From the NCBI GenBank assembly GCA_028023455.1, contig JAQFVV010006222.1:124001-188000 (forward strand): 64,000 nucleotides of DNA, in the 5' to 3' direction. The notes beneath the pieces were generated by a model, which had not been told where the DNA came from, made no database searches, and saw only the letters and a list, made by a program, of their open reading frames with translations. Source of the DNA: Epiperipatus broadwayi (taxonomy: Eukaryota > Onychophora > Udeonychophora > Euonychophora > Peripatidae). The position numbers and the translations under genes were made by a program. This document shows positions 24,690-34,444 of the stretch, in pieces (positions within the stretch are counted from its first letter, which is position 1; each line of letters begins with the position of its first letter).

Positions 24690-24835
24690 GAGTTAGTGGC
24701 ATGGGCTAACGCTCAATAATAAAATAAAAAATTGGATCTTAACAGTAAGTATCTGCCTACTATATAAATATTCCAGGTTCAAATAGCCTGGCGGCATCCT
24801 GTATGGCAGATATGTTCTGACCACATTACTCCCTG
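24690..24835 (+). mobile_element. Possible degenerate tRNA-like SINE
   Basis: tgagttagtggcatgggcta resembles an A box, and about 80 bases later ccaggttcaaatagcctgg resembles a T-arm with B box (ggttcaaat). The interval is longer than in a tRNA, and a tail is not clear. It is unrelated in sequence to the 98 bp SINE. Confidence 0.3.
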
Positions 24836-24912
24836 ACGGTTATAATATATATTGTAATAAAAACAATGAATTATAATGATTATAATTTATTATTTTTATA
24901 ATAATAATTATT

Positions 24913-25173
24913 ATATAGGGTATATGAGCACAGACTTTCAGATGTCCATTAAAGTATGAAGATTGTCTATATTAATATATATCTGAGCACTTATAGTATA
25001 TATGTGTGGGAGATGATAATCTGGACCAACTGATGATTGCTGGTTTAGCATGAAAAAACGTATATTGGTGATTATTTATCTTTTCAGCATATATGTGCTT
25101 GAGTGTATCAGTGTTATTAGATAGAGTGGAGAGTGATGGATCATCTGAAAGTCTGTGTTCATATACCCTATAT
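24913..25173 (+). mobile_element. Hammerhead-bearing short element A
   Basis: A 261 bp element. Its right end (catctgaaagtctgtgttca then tataccctatat, 25,142-25,173) is repeated inverted at the left (24,913-24,944) with one mismatch in 32. From attaaagtatgaagattg to aaagtctgtgttca it aligns with the element at 35.9-36.2 kb, which lacks the left inverted piece; the left piece is therefore an inverted copy of the 3' tail, as in the PLE loci. It carries a hammerhead motif and no open frame. Confidence 0.7.
25012..25080 (+). ncRNA. Hammerhead ribozyme motif, element A
   Basis: Core CUGAUGA at 25,030-25,036 and GAAA at 25,052-25,055 enclose helix II (UGCU/AGCA, loop GGUUU). Helix I is ACCAA/UUGGU, extended after an internal loop by about ten pairs (GAUGAUAAUC with GAUUAUUUAUC). 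Helix III (AAACGUAU before the A at the cleavage position) is partly decayed. Comparison with element B suggests an original palindromic helix III and a paired 10.1/11.1 position. Confidence 0.65.
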
Positions 25174-26396
25174 ATTACATATATAGACACAGATATAGAC
25201 TAAGCCTGTGTTTCAGTTAATAATAATTATTCTATAATGATCATTTTATTTTATTTACACATATATATTGTAAAGATTGAACAGTTCAATCCTTACACTC
25301 AGTTATGATAAAAAAAATAAAGATGAAAGATATAGGCGTATAAAGTATTTTGAGATATGTATTTAAATGTTCAAGTATTTGTTACACACTTTCAACCCAT
25401 TTTCTTTTAACGTGTATATAAAATGTTCCAATTCGCAATTTTCATTAATGTTGTTGTTATCATTTTTTGACACTTTTGAAGTTAGTTTTTGATGTAGAAT
25501 TATTGAGAAGGCAACAGTAATAACAAAAAAACAACAACAAACTAATTGTTTGAATTATATTAAAATATGCTATAAACAATATTAATAACAGGAATAATTA
25601 GAGACATATGTGTGTATTGTTTATACTTTATATATACATATATAATCATTTTAAAATATTTATATTGAAATCATCTATATATTGTTTTTGTTAATATCAT
25701 CAATATAATATTAAAACAGATTTAGTAAATAATAAAAAATGTGGAGAATATGTGACTCATGAAAATTCAATATATATAATAAAGACAACAGGATTGTTGC
25801 TTTATCCATGCAACAAAAAAAGACTAGAAAAATTTCAGTCTTATTAACTTTACTTTCACCAATTGAAGAGAAAAATTTACATTTGTATTTGATATGACTG
25901 CTAAGATGCAAGAGTAGATGAGCCACCTATCTAAAGTTTTCTCACTCACATTGCTGTACTTTTTCATTTTACATCGATAGAATATCATAGACATAAACAT
26001 GTCCAGGTGAAAGAAAAATCATATTAAACAATCAACTATCCTCAACTTGGCAAAAAAAATCAATGTTTTGGCTAGCCTTACTGATTCATTCCATCATTTG
26101 CAGAAGCAATACTTAAAAACAAACTGAAACTGTTCCCAATCGGTGCATTCTACAATTGGAGATTTTCTTAGCCATCTTAAAAAAAAAAGATCATTCAAGC
26201 ATCAAGTTTGAACCAAAAACTTTTAAAATAATTCTTTTTGCTTTTAATAAACAAACAGAAAAAAACCAACAAACAGACAAAACAAATTGTTTCTTTCTAA
26301 GAGAAAATCGGTTGATCATGGTTGGGTTTCAACTAAAGTGTTTACTCTTTTTTTTTTGTTTTAGTATCCATAGATAGACTGATTTATAACAACAGA

Positions 26397-26397
<1 letters not shown>
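25174..26397. other. AT-rich non-coding DNA
   Basis: No gene recognised; open frames here are AT-driven. Confidence 0.35.
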
Positions 26398-26398
<1 letters not shown>

Positions 26399-26462
<64 letters not shown>

Positions 26463-26519
26463 CATCATCATCATCTTCATCATCATCATCATCATTATTA
26501 TTATTATTATTATTATTAT
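26399..26519. repeat. (ATT)n/(ATC)n microsatellite
   Basis: Trinucleotide array: att for ~60 bases, then atc/ttc, then att again. The minus frame reading poly-Asn/Asp is an artefact of it. Confidence 0.97.
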
Positions 26520-26573
26520 GTTTCAATGATAAGCTTTATTTGTCTTAAAGGGTTACAAGAGTTTACATAGCTT

Positions 26574-26964
26574 GGATTGCTGTGTTTACATGGGCAATCC
26601 GTAGTTGTAGGTTTACATATATATAAAAATGGATTTATTATTTTATACAGGATTACAGGAATTTTTACATGCTGTGAATTAGTTACATGGTTTTACATAA
26701 CTTGGATTGCTGTGGTTACATGGGGAATCCATAGATATAGGTTTACATATATAAAAGTTGATTTATTGATTTACATGAGATTACAAAAAATTGTCATGCT
26801 GTGGATTAGTTACAAGTGTTTTTACTTGGCTTGGATTGCCATGGTTTCATCAGCAATCCATAGGTGTAGGTTTATGTATGTAAAAGTTTATTTATGCTGT
26901 GGATTAGTTATAATGCTTTTACATAGCTTAGATTGCTGTAGTTACATAGGTAATCTGTAGTTCC
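26574..26964. repeat. Tandem repeat, ~130 bp unit, 3.3 copies
   Basis: Units start with (g)gattgctgt at 26,574, 26,704, 26,833 and 26,930. Each holds ggattgctgtggttacatgg, ggcaatccatag, aggtttacatatat and a ctgtggattagttac segment. The last full unit is ~32 bp shorter and the fourth is cut off. Each unit begins with a hairpin ggattgc ... gcaatcc. The array abuts the truncated 3' side of the LINE endonuclease at 26.94 kb and may be its 3' flank or an unrelated satellite. Confidence 0.8.
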
Positions 26965-27665
26965 AGTATTTATTGTTGATCTGATATTGAAATTAAGTTC
27001 CAGAGATACTATGACTGTGGCATGATCAGATAAAGGGGAGTTCTTTAGAAAAATGTTCATCATGTTATGCAATGATGGGGAATAGAAGACTAAATCAATC
27101 AATGATGAAAATCTTCCATTATTAAATGGTACAGCTCTCTCTGGCAGAAATCCTCTCCCACTCATCATGGGAAATGACAGATGATGAAGCCATTTATTGA
27201 TAAATTTTTCGTATGACATGTTAAAGTCCCCTATAAGTAATACTGGATGCACTGTGTTCACAAATTTGGAGTTCAGAATTAGGATTAATCTATTTTATAA
27301 TGATGGGGCCTGGAGGGATATATACAAGTGCAATGTTTAGGGTTCTAGCTTTGTGGTGAAAAGTGATAATTAGTATGTGCATGTCAATATATAATATTTT
27401 AAAAGAGTTGAATGGGCAGTTTTTATCGATGATGATTACTGTTCCTGCTGATGGTGTGTCAGATGTATTTGAAAAAGCCGTAAATCCTTTGCTATTTAGT
27501 TTGTTTGATGGATTAATTTGAGATCCACTGTAAATTTTTGTTTTGATAACACCGAGTATGTGTGTGGTTTAACAAAGTCATACTATTTAGTAAGAAGATC
27601 AATTTTTTCAAGAGAGTTTAACCCTCTGACATTAAAAACTCCTATATTAAGTTTCATTTAGTGTG
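26938..27665 (-). pseudogene. LINE (copy B) EEP endonuclease domain
   Basis: Minus-strand pieces spell an EEP-type (APE-like) endonuclease of a non-LTR retrotransposon: KLNIGVFNVRGLNSLEKIDL at the start (27,660 downward), then after frameshifts HPVLLIGDFNMSYEKF (the G-D-F-N motif), SLIDLVFYSP (S-x-I-D) and LSDHATVIVSLEL (S-D-H). The final 117 codons (27,261-26,908) are open. In the family this domain nicks target DNA for priming. The RT is absent: the copy stops at the 130 bp tandem array. It is closest in design to copies A (43-48 kb) and C (55-58 kb). Confidence 0.85.
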
Positions 27666-27778
27666 TGTTTATTTTATATATTAAACAAGTCTATATCAGT
27701 TCTTAATTGTATATAAAAAATAATCAATAATAAATACGAGCAAAAACTCATATTGACAAATTAAAAAAGACAATTTTA

Positions 27779-28320
27779 CTATATATGATTGTGTACTGGA
27801 TTTTTAATTGTATCACCTGGTCTCATTTGCTTTATTGCTATTGTTTTTTTTTTTTTGTATATAGTATTATCAATATTGGTATAATTATTGCTTACCTCTT
27901 CCATGTGACTATCTTCTTCTGTTGATAATGATACATTATCAGAAATTTTTTTGATATAAAGCAGTTTTAGCTTTTTTAGTTTCAGATGCTGCAGGGGGCA
28001 TTTCACTGTCGCTACTTTCATATTCCAAAATCTTTACTTTTTAAATTTTTTTTGGAGGGCAGCCTGGTTTTCTTCTAAATTGAGGAGTGGCAGGTACTAT
28101 CTCAGCTGGATAGATAGCAAGAGTCTCCATTATGTCTGGAGATGTTTTGTTAAGGGGGGATGGGTTTATAATATCAGACATGGGATTTATTATATCATTT
28201 TCAAGCTCAAATGATTGTGGAGTTATTATTTCACTATTGCTAATACTATTTTTTTTATTATCTTCTGATATATGCTTCAGGACAAGAAATTCTTCAGCTA
28301 TCAATTCAACTTCTTGACAA
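27779..28320 (-). pseudogene. Probable ORF1 tail of LINE copy B
   Basis: Directly upstream of the endonuclease on the same strand, two open stretches (28,320-28,041 and 28,021-27,779) encode an acidic, Ser/Asn-rich segment, then RRKPGCPPKK, which resembles an AT-hook (R-G-R-P core with Gly-Cys replaced), then a Lys/Glu-rich segment. Position fits the C-terminal part of a LINE ORF1. There is no direct family match. The ATG at 28,538 lies beyond the likely element edge. Confidence 0.4.
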
Positions 28321-28827
28321 GTGTTAATTTCTTTTGGAGGAAGTAGAGACAAATCATGTAGCCATAGAAGCTGTAGAGAAAGATTTGAACGAAGAAAGTC
28401 AGGAAAGGGCAATAGTAGAAGAAGCATAAAGGGAGTGAGAGCTAAATTAGAATCAGCTAGCATTGCGACAGAAAAAGTAGAAACAAATGTAGACCAAAAA
28501 ATAGAAGAGAAATATAAGTTCAAGGTAGAAGATAGCATAAAAGAGTTTTTACAAAGAATTAAAAATAAAAGGTTTAAAGTAAACGTTTGTGTTCATAGAT
28601 TTAAAAACAGATTTAAAAAAAGAAAGCGTAGAAAAAAATATTCCCAGATTGAAGTAATTCGGAGTTTGTCTAAATATCAAGGTTTTCTGATTTACAAAAT
28701 TGAAAATAGAACGGAAAGAGAAAGAGATAAAGTAATAAATTATAAAAGCGGGATAGATAAGAGAGGAAAGGTAGTTTATATTATAGAGTTAGTATGTAGA
28801 AAGAAGGAACCGCTGGACATAGTTTAA
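28321..28827 (+). CDS. Unrecognised basic ORF, 168 codons
   Basis: An open frame that does not look AT-driven: a basic Arg/Ser start, a charged region (EKVETNVDQKIEEKYKFKVE, then FLQRIKNKRFKVNV), a strongly basic block KKRKRRKKYSQIEV, and a C-terminal part with alternating hydrophobic and charged residues (DKRGKVVYIIELVCRKKEPL). No domain is recognised. Its first ~70 codons overlap a minus frame. The ATG is the first in frame but is unsupported otherwise. A short frame follows 10 bases later. It may be a retroelement gene, possibly connected with the LTR-like sequence at 31 kb, or a single host exon. Confidence 0.35.
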   Translation: MLISFGGSRDKSCSHRSCRERFERRKSGKGNSRRSIKGVRAKLESASIATEKVETNVDQKIEEKYKFKVEDSIKEFLQRIKNKRFKVNVCVHRFKNRFKKRKRRKKYSQIEVIRSLSKYQGFLIYKIENRTERERDKVINYKSGIDKRGKVVYIIELVCRKKEPLDIV

Positions 28828-28837
28828 AAGTTAGTAA

Positions 28838-28972
28838 ATGGGCAGAATAGTAAAGGAAATAAACAAAAAAGAACCGGAAATGGACAATGAACTCGAATAT
28901 GATTATTCTAACGTCAATAGAATGATAAATTTAAATCTGAAACTTCTATTTAAAACTAAAATAATAAATTAA
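28838..28972 (+). CDS. Small acidic ORF following the basic ORF
   Basis: A 44-codon frame (MGRIVKEINKKEPEMDNELE, then a Tyr/Asn-rich middle and NLKLLFKTK) starting 10 bases after the stop of the previous frame and in a different frame. Charge and codon character continue the upstream style, so it may be the frameshifted end of the same coding region. No homology recognised. Confidence 0.25.
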   Translation: MGRIVKEINKKEPEMDNELEYDYSNVNRMINLNLKLLFKTKIIN

Positions 28973-29689
28973 AAATAACTTAATAATGATAAATTAAAAG
29001 TAAAGTTAAAATGAAATGTTTGAAGGTAATAATAATAATGGAGGCTTCGTAGAATAAAATATTTTTTTTTCTTTCCTCTCCACGCACTGATAAATAAAGA
29101 AAAATGTTCGTAAATAAATGGGTCAAATTAATGTTTTAAAAGTAAAGCCTGTAGGATTAAATAAATGAAAAAGATAATGGAATTTCTAGAATAAAATCAA
29201 GTTAGTCAAATAGATATTTGCATAATAATGAATCGTAAGAAAGTAAAATAGTTTTTTTTTTTTCTGAGTACACGCACATTAAAATAAAATAGTTTTGAAT
29301 ATATGCAAGTTAATAAAAGAAAATAAATAAATGGTTTAAAGTAATTAAGTCAAGTCAAATGTTTGTATAATAATAAAGAGCAGTAAAATAAAAAAGTTTT
29401 CAGAATATACGCACGTTAAATAAAAAAAGTTGAGTAATGGTTTAAAATAATAATAATAATATTGTAATATAAATAAATATGTAAACTGATGTCATGATAG
29501 TTTAAAAATAATATTATAAGACTAGTGTAAATAGATACTGTATTTTAGAAAAATGTTAGTAAGGGTTATAAATAATGTTCACATGTATTTAAAAATAATA
29601 TTGTAAGGTTAAAATAAATAAAAATATAAAGTCAATCTAAGTTGTATTAAGAGTGTATAAGTATACATGTGTATATATGCGCACATACA
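28973..29689. other. A-rich non-coding DNA with loose internal repetition
   Basis: Several imperfect repeats of the type ttttctgagtacacgcacat/ttttcagaatatacgcacgt followed by taaaataaa. No gene. Confidence 0.4.
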
Positions 29690-29850
29690 CTGGTGATATT
29701 CGGTAAATATGATACCTCATGATGCATATCTGAAATGTATTTATCCAGATATCCTTTTAGGTTATTTTCTTGGCACTGCTGCACCTCATGATGTGTGCAA
29801 GAAGGGATTTATTTATTATAGATTCCCTGTAAGCAAGTCCAGTAATAACT
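29690..29850. repeat. Twin-hairpin repeat, copy 2
   Basis: Matches the 23.8 kb copy: ggtaaatatgatacctcatg then atgcatatctgaaatgtatt, a spacer (agatatccttttaggttatt) and a second hairpin containing gcacctcatgatgtgtgc. Divergence is high, but order and spacing agree. Confidence 0.55.
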
Positions 29851-30020
29851 CGATATTTTGAATATTAGTAGGTGTGTAATTGTGCTGCATGTATACACAT
29901 GTGTAGGAATTTATCTATAGCAAAAGGGAATGAGGGTAGTATAGAAATAAGTTTAGTTAAGGATAAGTTTAAAGCTGCCGACTGGATAAATTTTAGTACC
30001 CGTAATGGACTTATCAGGGA

Positions 30021-30239
30021 TCATTCCTCTTTCCAAAGCGTAAGTCGAATATGGTCAGTTGAAAATTCCTGCCATTTCACAGTGACCTTTTCTTTTTCCA
30101 AGTCCAGTAGAAACCCGGCAAATGAAGCTTCGATTTTATATACGTGTAAGTTGGTATAAGTCAGCGAATCTGCTTCCGCTTCGTTTTCCAAAAGATCCCT
30201 GTGCCACAAAATTAGTTTGTCCCGGTGGTCATTATCCAT
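30021..30239 (-). CDS. Unrecognised ORF, 72 codons, strand uncertain
   Basis: A minus frame with balanced composition (MDNDHRDKLILWHRDLLENE at the start, VTVKWQEFSTDHIRLTLWKE near the end) in DNA clearly richer in G+C than its flanks. A plus frame, 29,872-30,159, overlaps it and is also open. The minus reading looks more protein-like because it starts at an ATG at the edge of the GC-richer block and has amphipathic patterning. No family is recognised; possible retroelement remnant or single exon. Confidence 0.3.
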   Translation of the reverse strand: MDNDHRDKLILWHRDLLENEAEADSLTYTNLHVYKIEASFAGFLLDLEKEKVTVKWQEFSTDHIRLTLWKEE

Positions 30240-31005
30240 GATTTAGATCATTGTGAGCAATGTATTTGGCATAGATAGAAGGAAAGGATAGTCAAAACAG
30301 ATTGCCCTTGGTATGTAAAGTGAAAGCATTATGAAAAGCAAACTAAAAAAATAAATGAATATTTAGAATTAAAAATTAAAGTCTCAGAGATAAAATGGTC
30401 AAAAATGACACATTTTACTCTCAAATGAAGGAGGTGCAATGTACCAATATTGAAATTGGCACATACTAATTTATCTAAAAAAAATATTAAAATAATCTTT
30501 CGTAAAAGAAAAACGTGTTTAAATGTTGAAGAGTTTATTACAGTTTATTTTCGTAAAAGAGTTTGAAATAAAAGTTAGAAAATAATTGATTAAAAGGAGG
30601 GAATTTTGGTTAGAAAAGATAAAACTAAGAGTTCATAAAAGTTAAAAAGTGTTATTATTATAAATTAAAAGTTAAAATATAAATCTCTTTTCATTCCAGT
30701 TATTAGAATAAATGCGTATATATGTGCGATGGTAAATAAAAATAAATGTAAGCTTGTTAAAAAGATATATAATAAATGCATGTTAAAATGATATTGAAAA
30801 ACACATGAAAATAAATATTGAAATGAAATGTATTTAAAAACACAGCAGTGGGCTACTAATTAAAGATATGAAAACAACACATTTTGTAATGGCTACTACT
30901 AATTAATCAATCTTCAAAAACACGTTGTCATAGGATTAGTTACTAAAGGAATTTTGACAACACCTATTGCACCTATTGCCGGAGGATGTAAAAAAACACT
31001 TTGCA

Positions 31006-31390
31006 TATATAAATAGCCAGATAATAATCAGACGTCAGTTTTCAGCCTAGTTTTCAGTGTCAGTCTTGTTTCAGTTCAGATAATAGTGCAGTTTAAATTA
31101 TGTATCCAGAAACAGAAATGCAGTGCTGAGCATCTTATGGAAATATACGCTCTTCTTTCAGCCCTTAGTCCAACAAGATCAGCAAGACCTGCTCATGAAA
31201 TAATGTCTACTTAACAGCTCAGAAATCCTCCATCAATATTCCACTGTCTCCAAGAATAAAACCAACGGATTAGCATCAAATCTTTTCAAGAAACGTTAAA
31301 TCTGACTGGTTAGATATCCTTTATTAGATATACTCCATCAGAAGCAGCCAACAACAAGCAATATCTACGTTCCAAAAATCCTAGGTAAAA
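31006..31390 (+). promoter_or_regulatory. TATA/initiator promoter, possibly a solo LTR
   Basis: A strong TATA box (tatataaatag, 31,006-31,016) is followed at about 30 bases by tcagttttcag and further tcagtc/tcagtt initiator-like motifs. An agaataaaac polyadenylation-like signal is at 31,252 and a donor-like ctaggtaaaac at 31,381. The order resembles the U3-R part of an LTR. An LTR start at a tgtacca near 30,440, preceded by a purine stretch (gaaggaggtg), is possible. No second LTR or gag/pol sequence was found. Confidence 0.35.
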
Positions 31391-31736
31391 CATTTTATTA
31401 TTCTCATTTATATGTAGTAGCCACCGCTGTAATTCGTAAATCCTACAGAGACAAGTAATTTGAACTTTAGAAGCATGCATAAAATGAACTATTGATGTGT
31501 GTGTTTGTGAATGTGAGATAATTTATCGATGTCAAATATCATTTATGCTTTTCATAAGATATATATTATAATGTGTTAATTTAAAATGTGCGTGTGTTAT
31601 ATTAGTTAAAAATTATAAAGATGTTTGAATTTAGTAAATTAATGTTAGTTAATAAATTGTCTTTAAAATTAAACTTTATTTGTCGGTCAATTCTTTTTAT
31701 CAATTCTTTTTCTATATTTTATTACTTATTAAAATT

Positions 31737-32072
31737 AGACTGGGCTAGTTTATAGGATCGTTTCAAGCACTGGATTATGAGTCCTACTGACCAAATATGT
31801 TGTTTCTTCTTCCGAATAGATAGCTGGCGCCTGGAGTTTACTTCGAACCAAATAAAGTGTTTGGATAGTGGGGGTTTGAATCTAGCAGCCGAGGTGGGCC
31901 ATTGTTGATAGTTAAAGCTATCAATAATATCTCCCATTTTGCTCAAACATGCCGGTTCGTTCACATAACATTTATTAATTACATAAGATTATAAATGTGA
32001 ATTATAAAAGGTTGGAAACGAGCCAAAACATATATGCAGGGTAAGTAAGTGTTTCTGCGGAGCGAACCCGGT
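31737..32072. mobile_element. tRNA-like SINE fragments
   Basis: Plus strand: tgggctagtttataggatcg and gggggtttgaatctagcagc resemble A and B boxes ~150 bases apart. On the minus strand at 32,050-32,072 the sequence gtaccgggttcgctccgc carries another B box. The 80-codon minus frame here has no protein family match. The calls are tentative. Confidence 0.25.
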
Positions 32073-34132
32073 ACAATATATATTTCATAAATATAATTCA
32101 GATTCCATAAAATGTTCCCATAGTTTCTGGATTATATTTAAAAAGTGATCTTGAGTCTCATTAATATATTTTAATGTTAAATTTTGGAAGTTAGAGATTT
32201 AAAGTTCAGCAAAATAATGAACTTAAAGGTACTTCTTTTATTATTATTGGAGTTAATTTATTTAATTATGTGATAATATTACAAGGGCTAGCCCAATCCC
32301 CCCATATTAATTATCATTACAATTTAGAATAGAAATCAATTCATATTTTTTTCTTCATTATATTTATTGTCAAATTTAAATCCTTCGTTTGTACTGTTAC
32401 AGTATGTATATAATCAATGTTTGCAAAATACAACAAAATTTAATACTCAGGTTTCAAATCTGTTTGGGCATTCCTAAACTTTACAAACTATATCATTCTT
32501 TTGATCCAAGTTAGGACTTTGTGCATTCAGTTTCTGATACTTTAAAAAAACAACCACCCGACATATGCCTAATTTTCATCAATATTTGTATATAATAAAC
32601 ATTTTGAATGCAAATATTCATAAATTAAATTCTGAAATATCAATCCTGTTTAGCATTGAACCTTTATGCGAGAATTTACCATAGAAATTATCATCACCAA
32701 TTATTAATCACTAATTTATTTTACAAGTGATTATTCATTATTAAGATCCTTAAAAAAATTCAAAACTTTTTTTAAAAATATTTGCCATTTTTTCAAGATA
32801 GCCTTCAAAAAATGGTAATCATTTTGTAAGACTGATAATGAACTAGGAGAATAACTTCTCTAAAGCTAGGTCTTCCAAAAATAAAATGGTGACATCCACA
32901 CTAAAAATGTAAAAAGTGGCTGTTCATTTATTATACAGTATACAACATTATTTTGATTATAAAATTAAAATGTGCTTAATGCACTTTTTTTAATTTCCAT
33001 CCAGTGACTTTACAAAATATTCAATACTTTCTTTTGTGAGATATGTAAAATAAAAAATATTTCCCTCTTTAATGACTGCAAAATAAAAAAAAAAGTCAGT
33101 TTCATATAGAACAGTAACATACATTGACCATGCACAACAACACCAAAGTGTATTAACATTTAGCTGTAAAATAAATATATTAGCTAATGTATACTTATTC
33201 AATCAGTTTTATAGATTAAAATTATTACAAACATTATTGTGCATGGTGCAAAAATACAATAATAATAATAGTCATTATAAGTGTAAGTTATTTTGAGAAA
33301 AAAAGATTTCATATGTAAGGCAACTAATAATCAACTTTAGATGATCAAATATTACTAAACATAAGTTTAAAATACAATTTACTTTTCCAATTTTAAATCA
33401 ATACTCTCATAATTTGTTAATGAACTATTCATGATTGTAAAAACAGTTTGGCAAAATAAAATAAAAATAGATTTAATCATTTTAATATCTTATTAAAACT
33501 ACAGCAATCAACTATACATTTATCTACTTTTTATTTAATTTCACTGCATTTGTGTAAAATTAAAAAAAAAATGCAATTTACCGCTCCCCACACACAAATT
33601 AATAGCAATTGGAAATTGGGAAAAAAAATCAAATCTTATTGGTTAGAAATTAAAAATGTATTTTTTTTTAATAATTTAACACAAAGTGCATAAAAAATAC
33701 ATTTTAAAGTATACACGATGTTAATTTTTTTTATTCTTTTTAAAATGTGCATTACTGTTAGTTTTTTTCTTCATGCTTTATCAGGAAATATCATTTGGTG
33801 ACCATGCAAGTACTGAGAATCAGTAATGAAAACATTATATATTTTTTTTGTTTTAAAATTATAGCTACCACAATGTTTTTAAATGATATATTTAGCCATG
33901 GTTACTTTTTTAAAAATAATATACTAAATAAAATGTTTACTCATTAATTAACACCTTTTTCAATATAAGCTTTATTTTTTTAATCATTTTTTTTATATTT
34001 GAATATAAAGTAATAAATTAATTTTTTTCCCCATAAAGTCTCATCATAATTGCCTATTATTATGTGATATCTTAGGCACTATGAGGAATCAATTGCCATT
34101 CCTAACTGAGTTTTAAAAGTGTATATGTTATT
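32073..34132. other. AT-rich DNA, probable LRRC59 intron
   Basis: No exon recognised. It lies downstream of the LRRC59 exon on the minus strand, so is presumably intron; I looked for a Lys/Glu-rich coiled-coil exon that should follow and did not find it. Confidence 0.35.
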
Positions 34133-34180
34133 TTACTTACAAAAATAAATGTAATTAAACACAAACCTGTATAAACTTAC

Positions 34181-34444
34181 CCTTTTTGCACAAAGTTTGC
34201 ACTCTTTCTCATCTAAACAATCCCCAGCAGCTGATTGAAGATGTGGTTCTAGTGGATTGTTTTTTAAATCTAACCATTGAAGATGCTTAAGTTTAGAAAA
34301 GCTTAATGGCAATGTTTTCAATTGGTTGTTATATAAATCAAGTTGCTGCAATTTGACTAGATTTCCAAACTCATCTGGTAAAGACTGTATCATATTTTTA
34401 CTAAGATCAAGTTTTATTAGATGTGTTAGATCACAAAAGGCATC
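34181..34444 (-). CDS. LRRC59: LRRC59 ortholog, one internal exon
   Basis: One 264 bp exon (88 codons, phase 0 at both ends) with an acceptor tttactgtag and donor agg|gtaagt on the minus strand. It encodes three leucine-rich repeats ([40 protein letters not shown]), then [17 protein letters not shown]. That last block (G-D-C-L-D-E-K-x-C-K-x-C-A) is diagnostic of LRRC59, an ER-membrane protein whose LRR domain faces the cytosol; in vertebrates it is linked to ribosome binding and nuclear import of FGF1. Missing are the N-terminal LRR exon(s) and the coiled-coil and transmembrane C-terminus, expected at higher and lower coordinates respectively. A frame continuing past the donor (to 34,133) reads into intron. 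Confidence 0.95.

Noticed and set aside
26329-26526. Poly-Asn/Asp open frame
   Set aside because: It is the (ATT)n/(ATC)n microsatellite read on the minus strand.
31722-31964. 80-codon minus frame as a gene
   Set aside because: It overlaps tRNA-like box motifs and has no domain; a repeat-derived frame is more likely.
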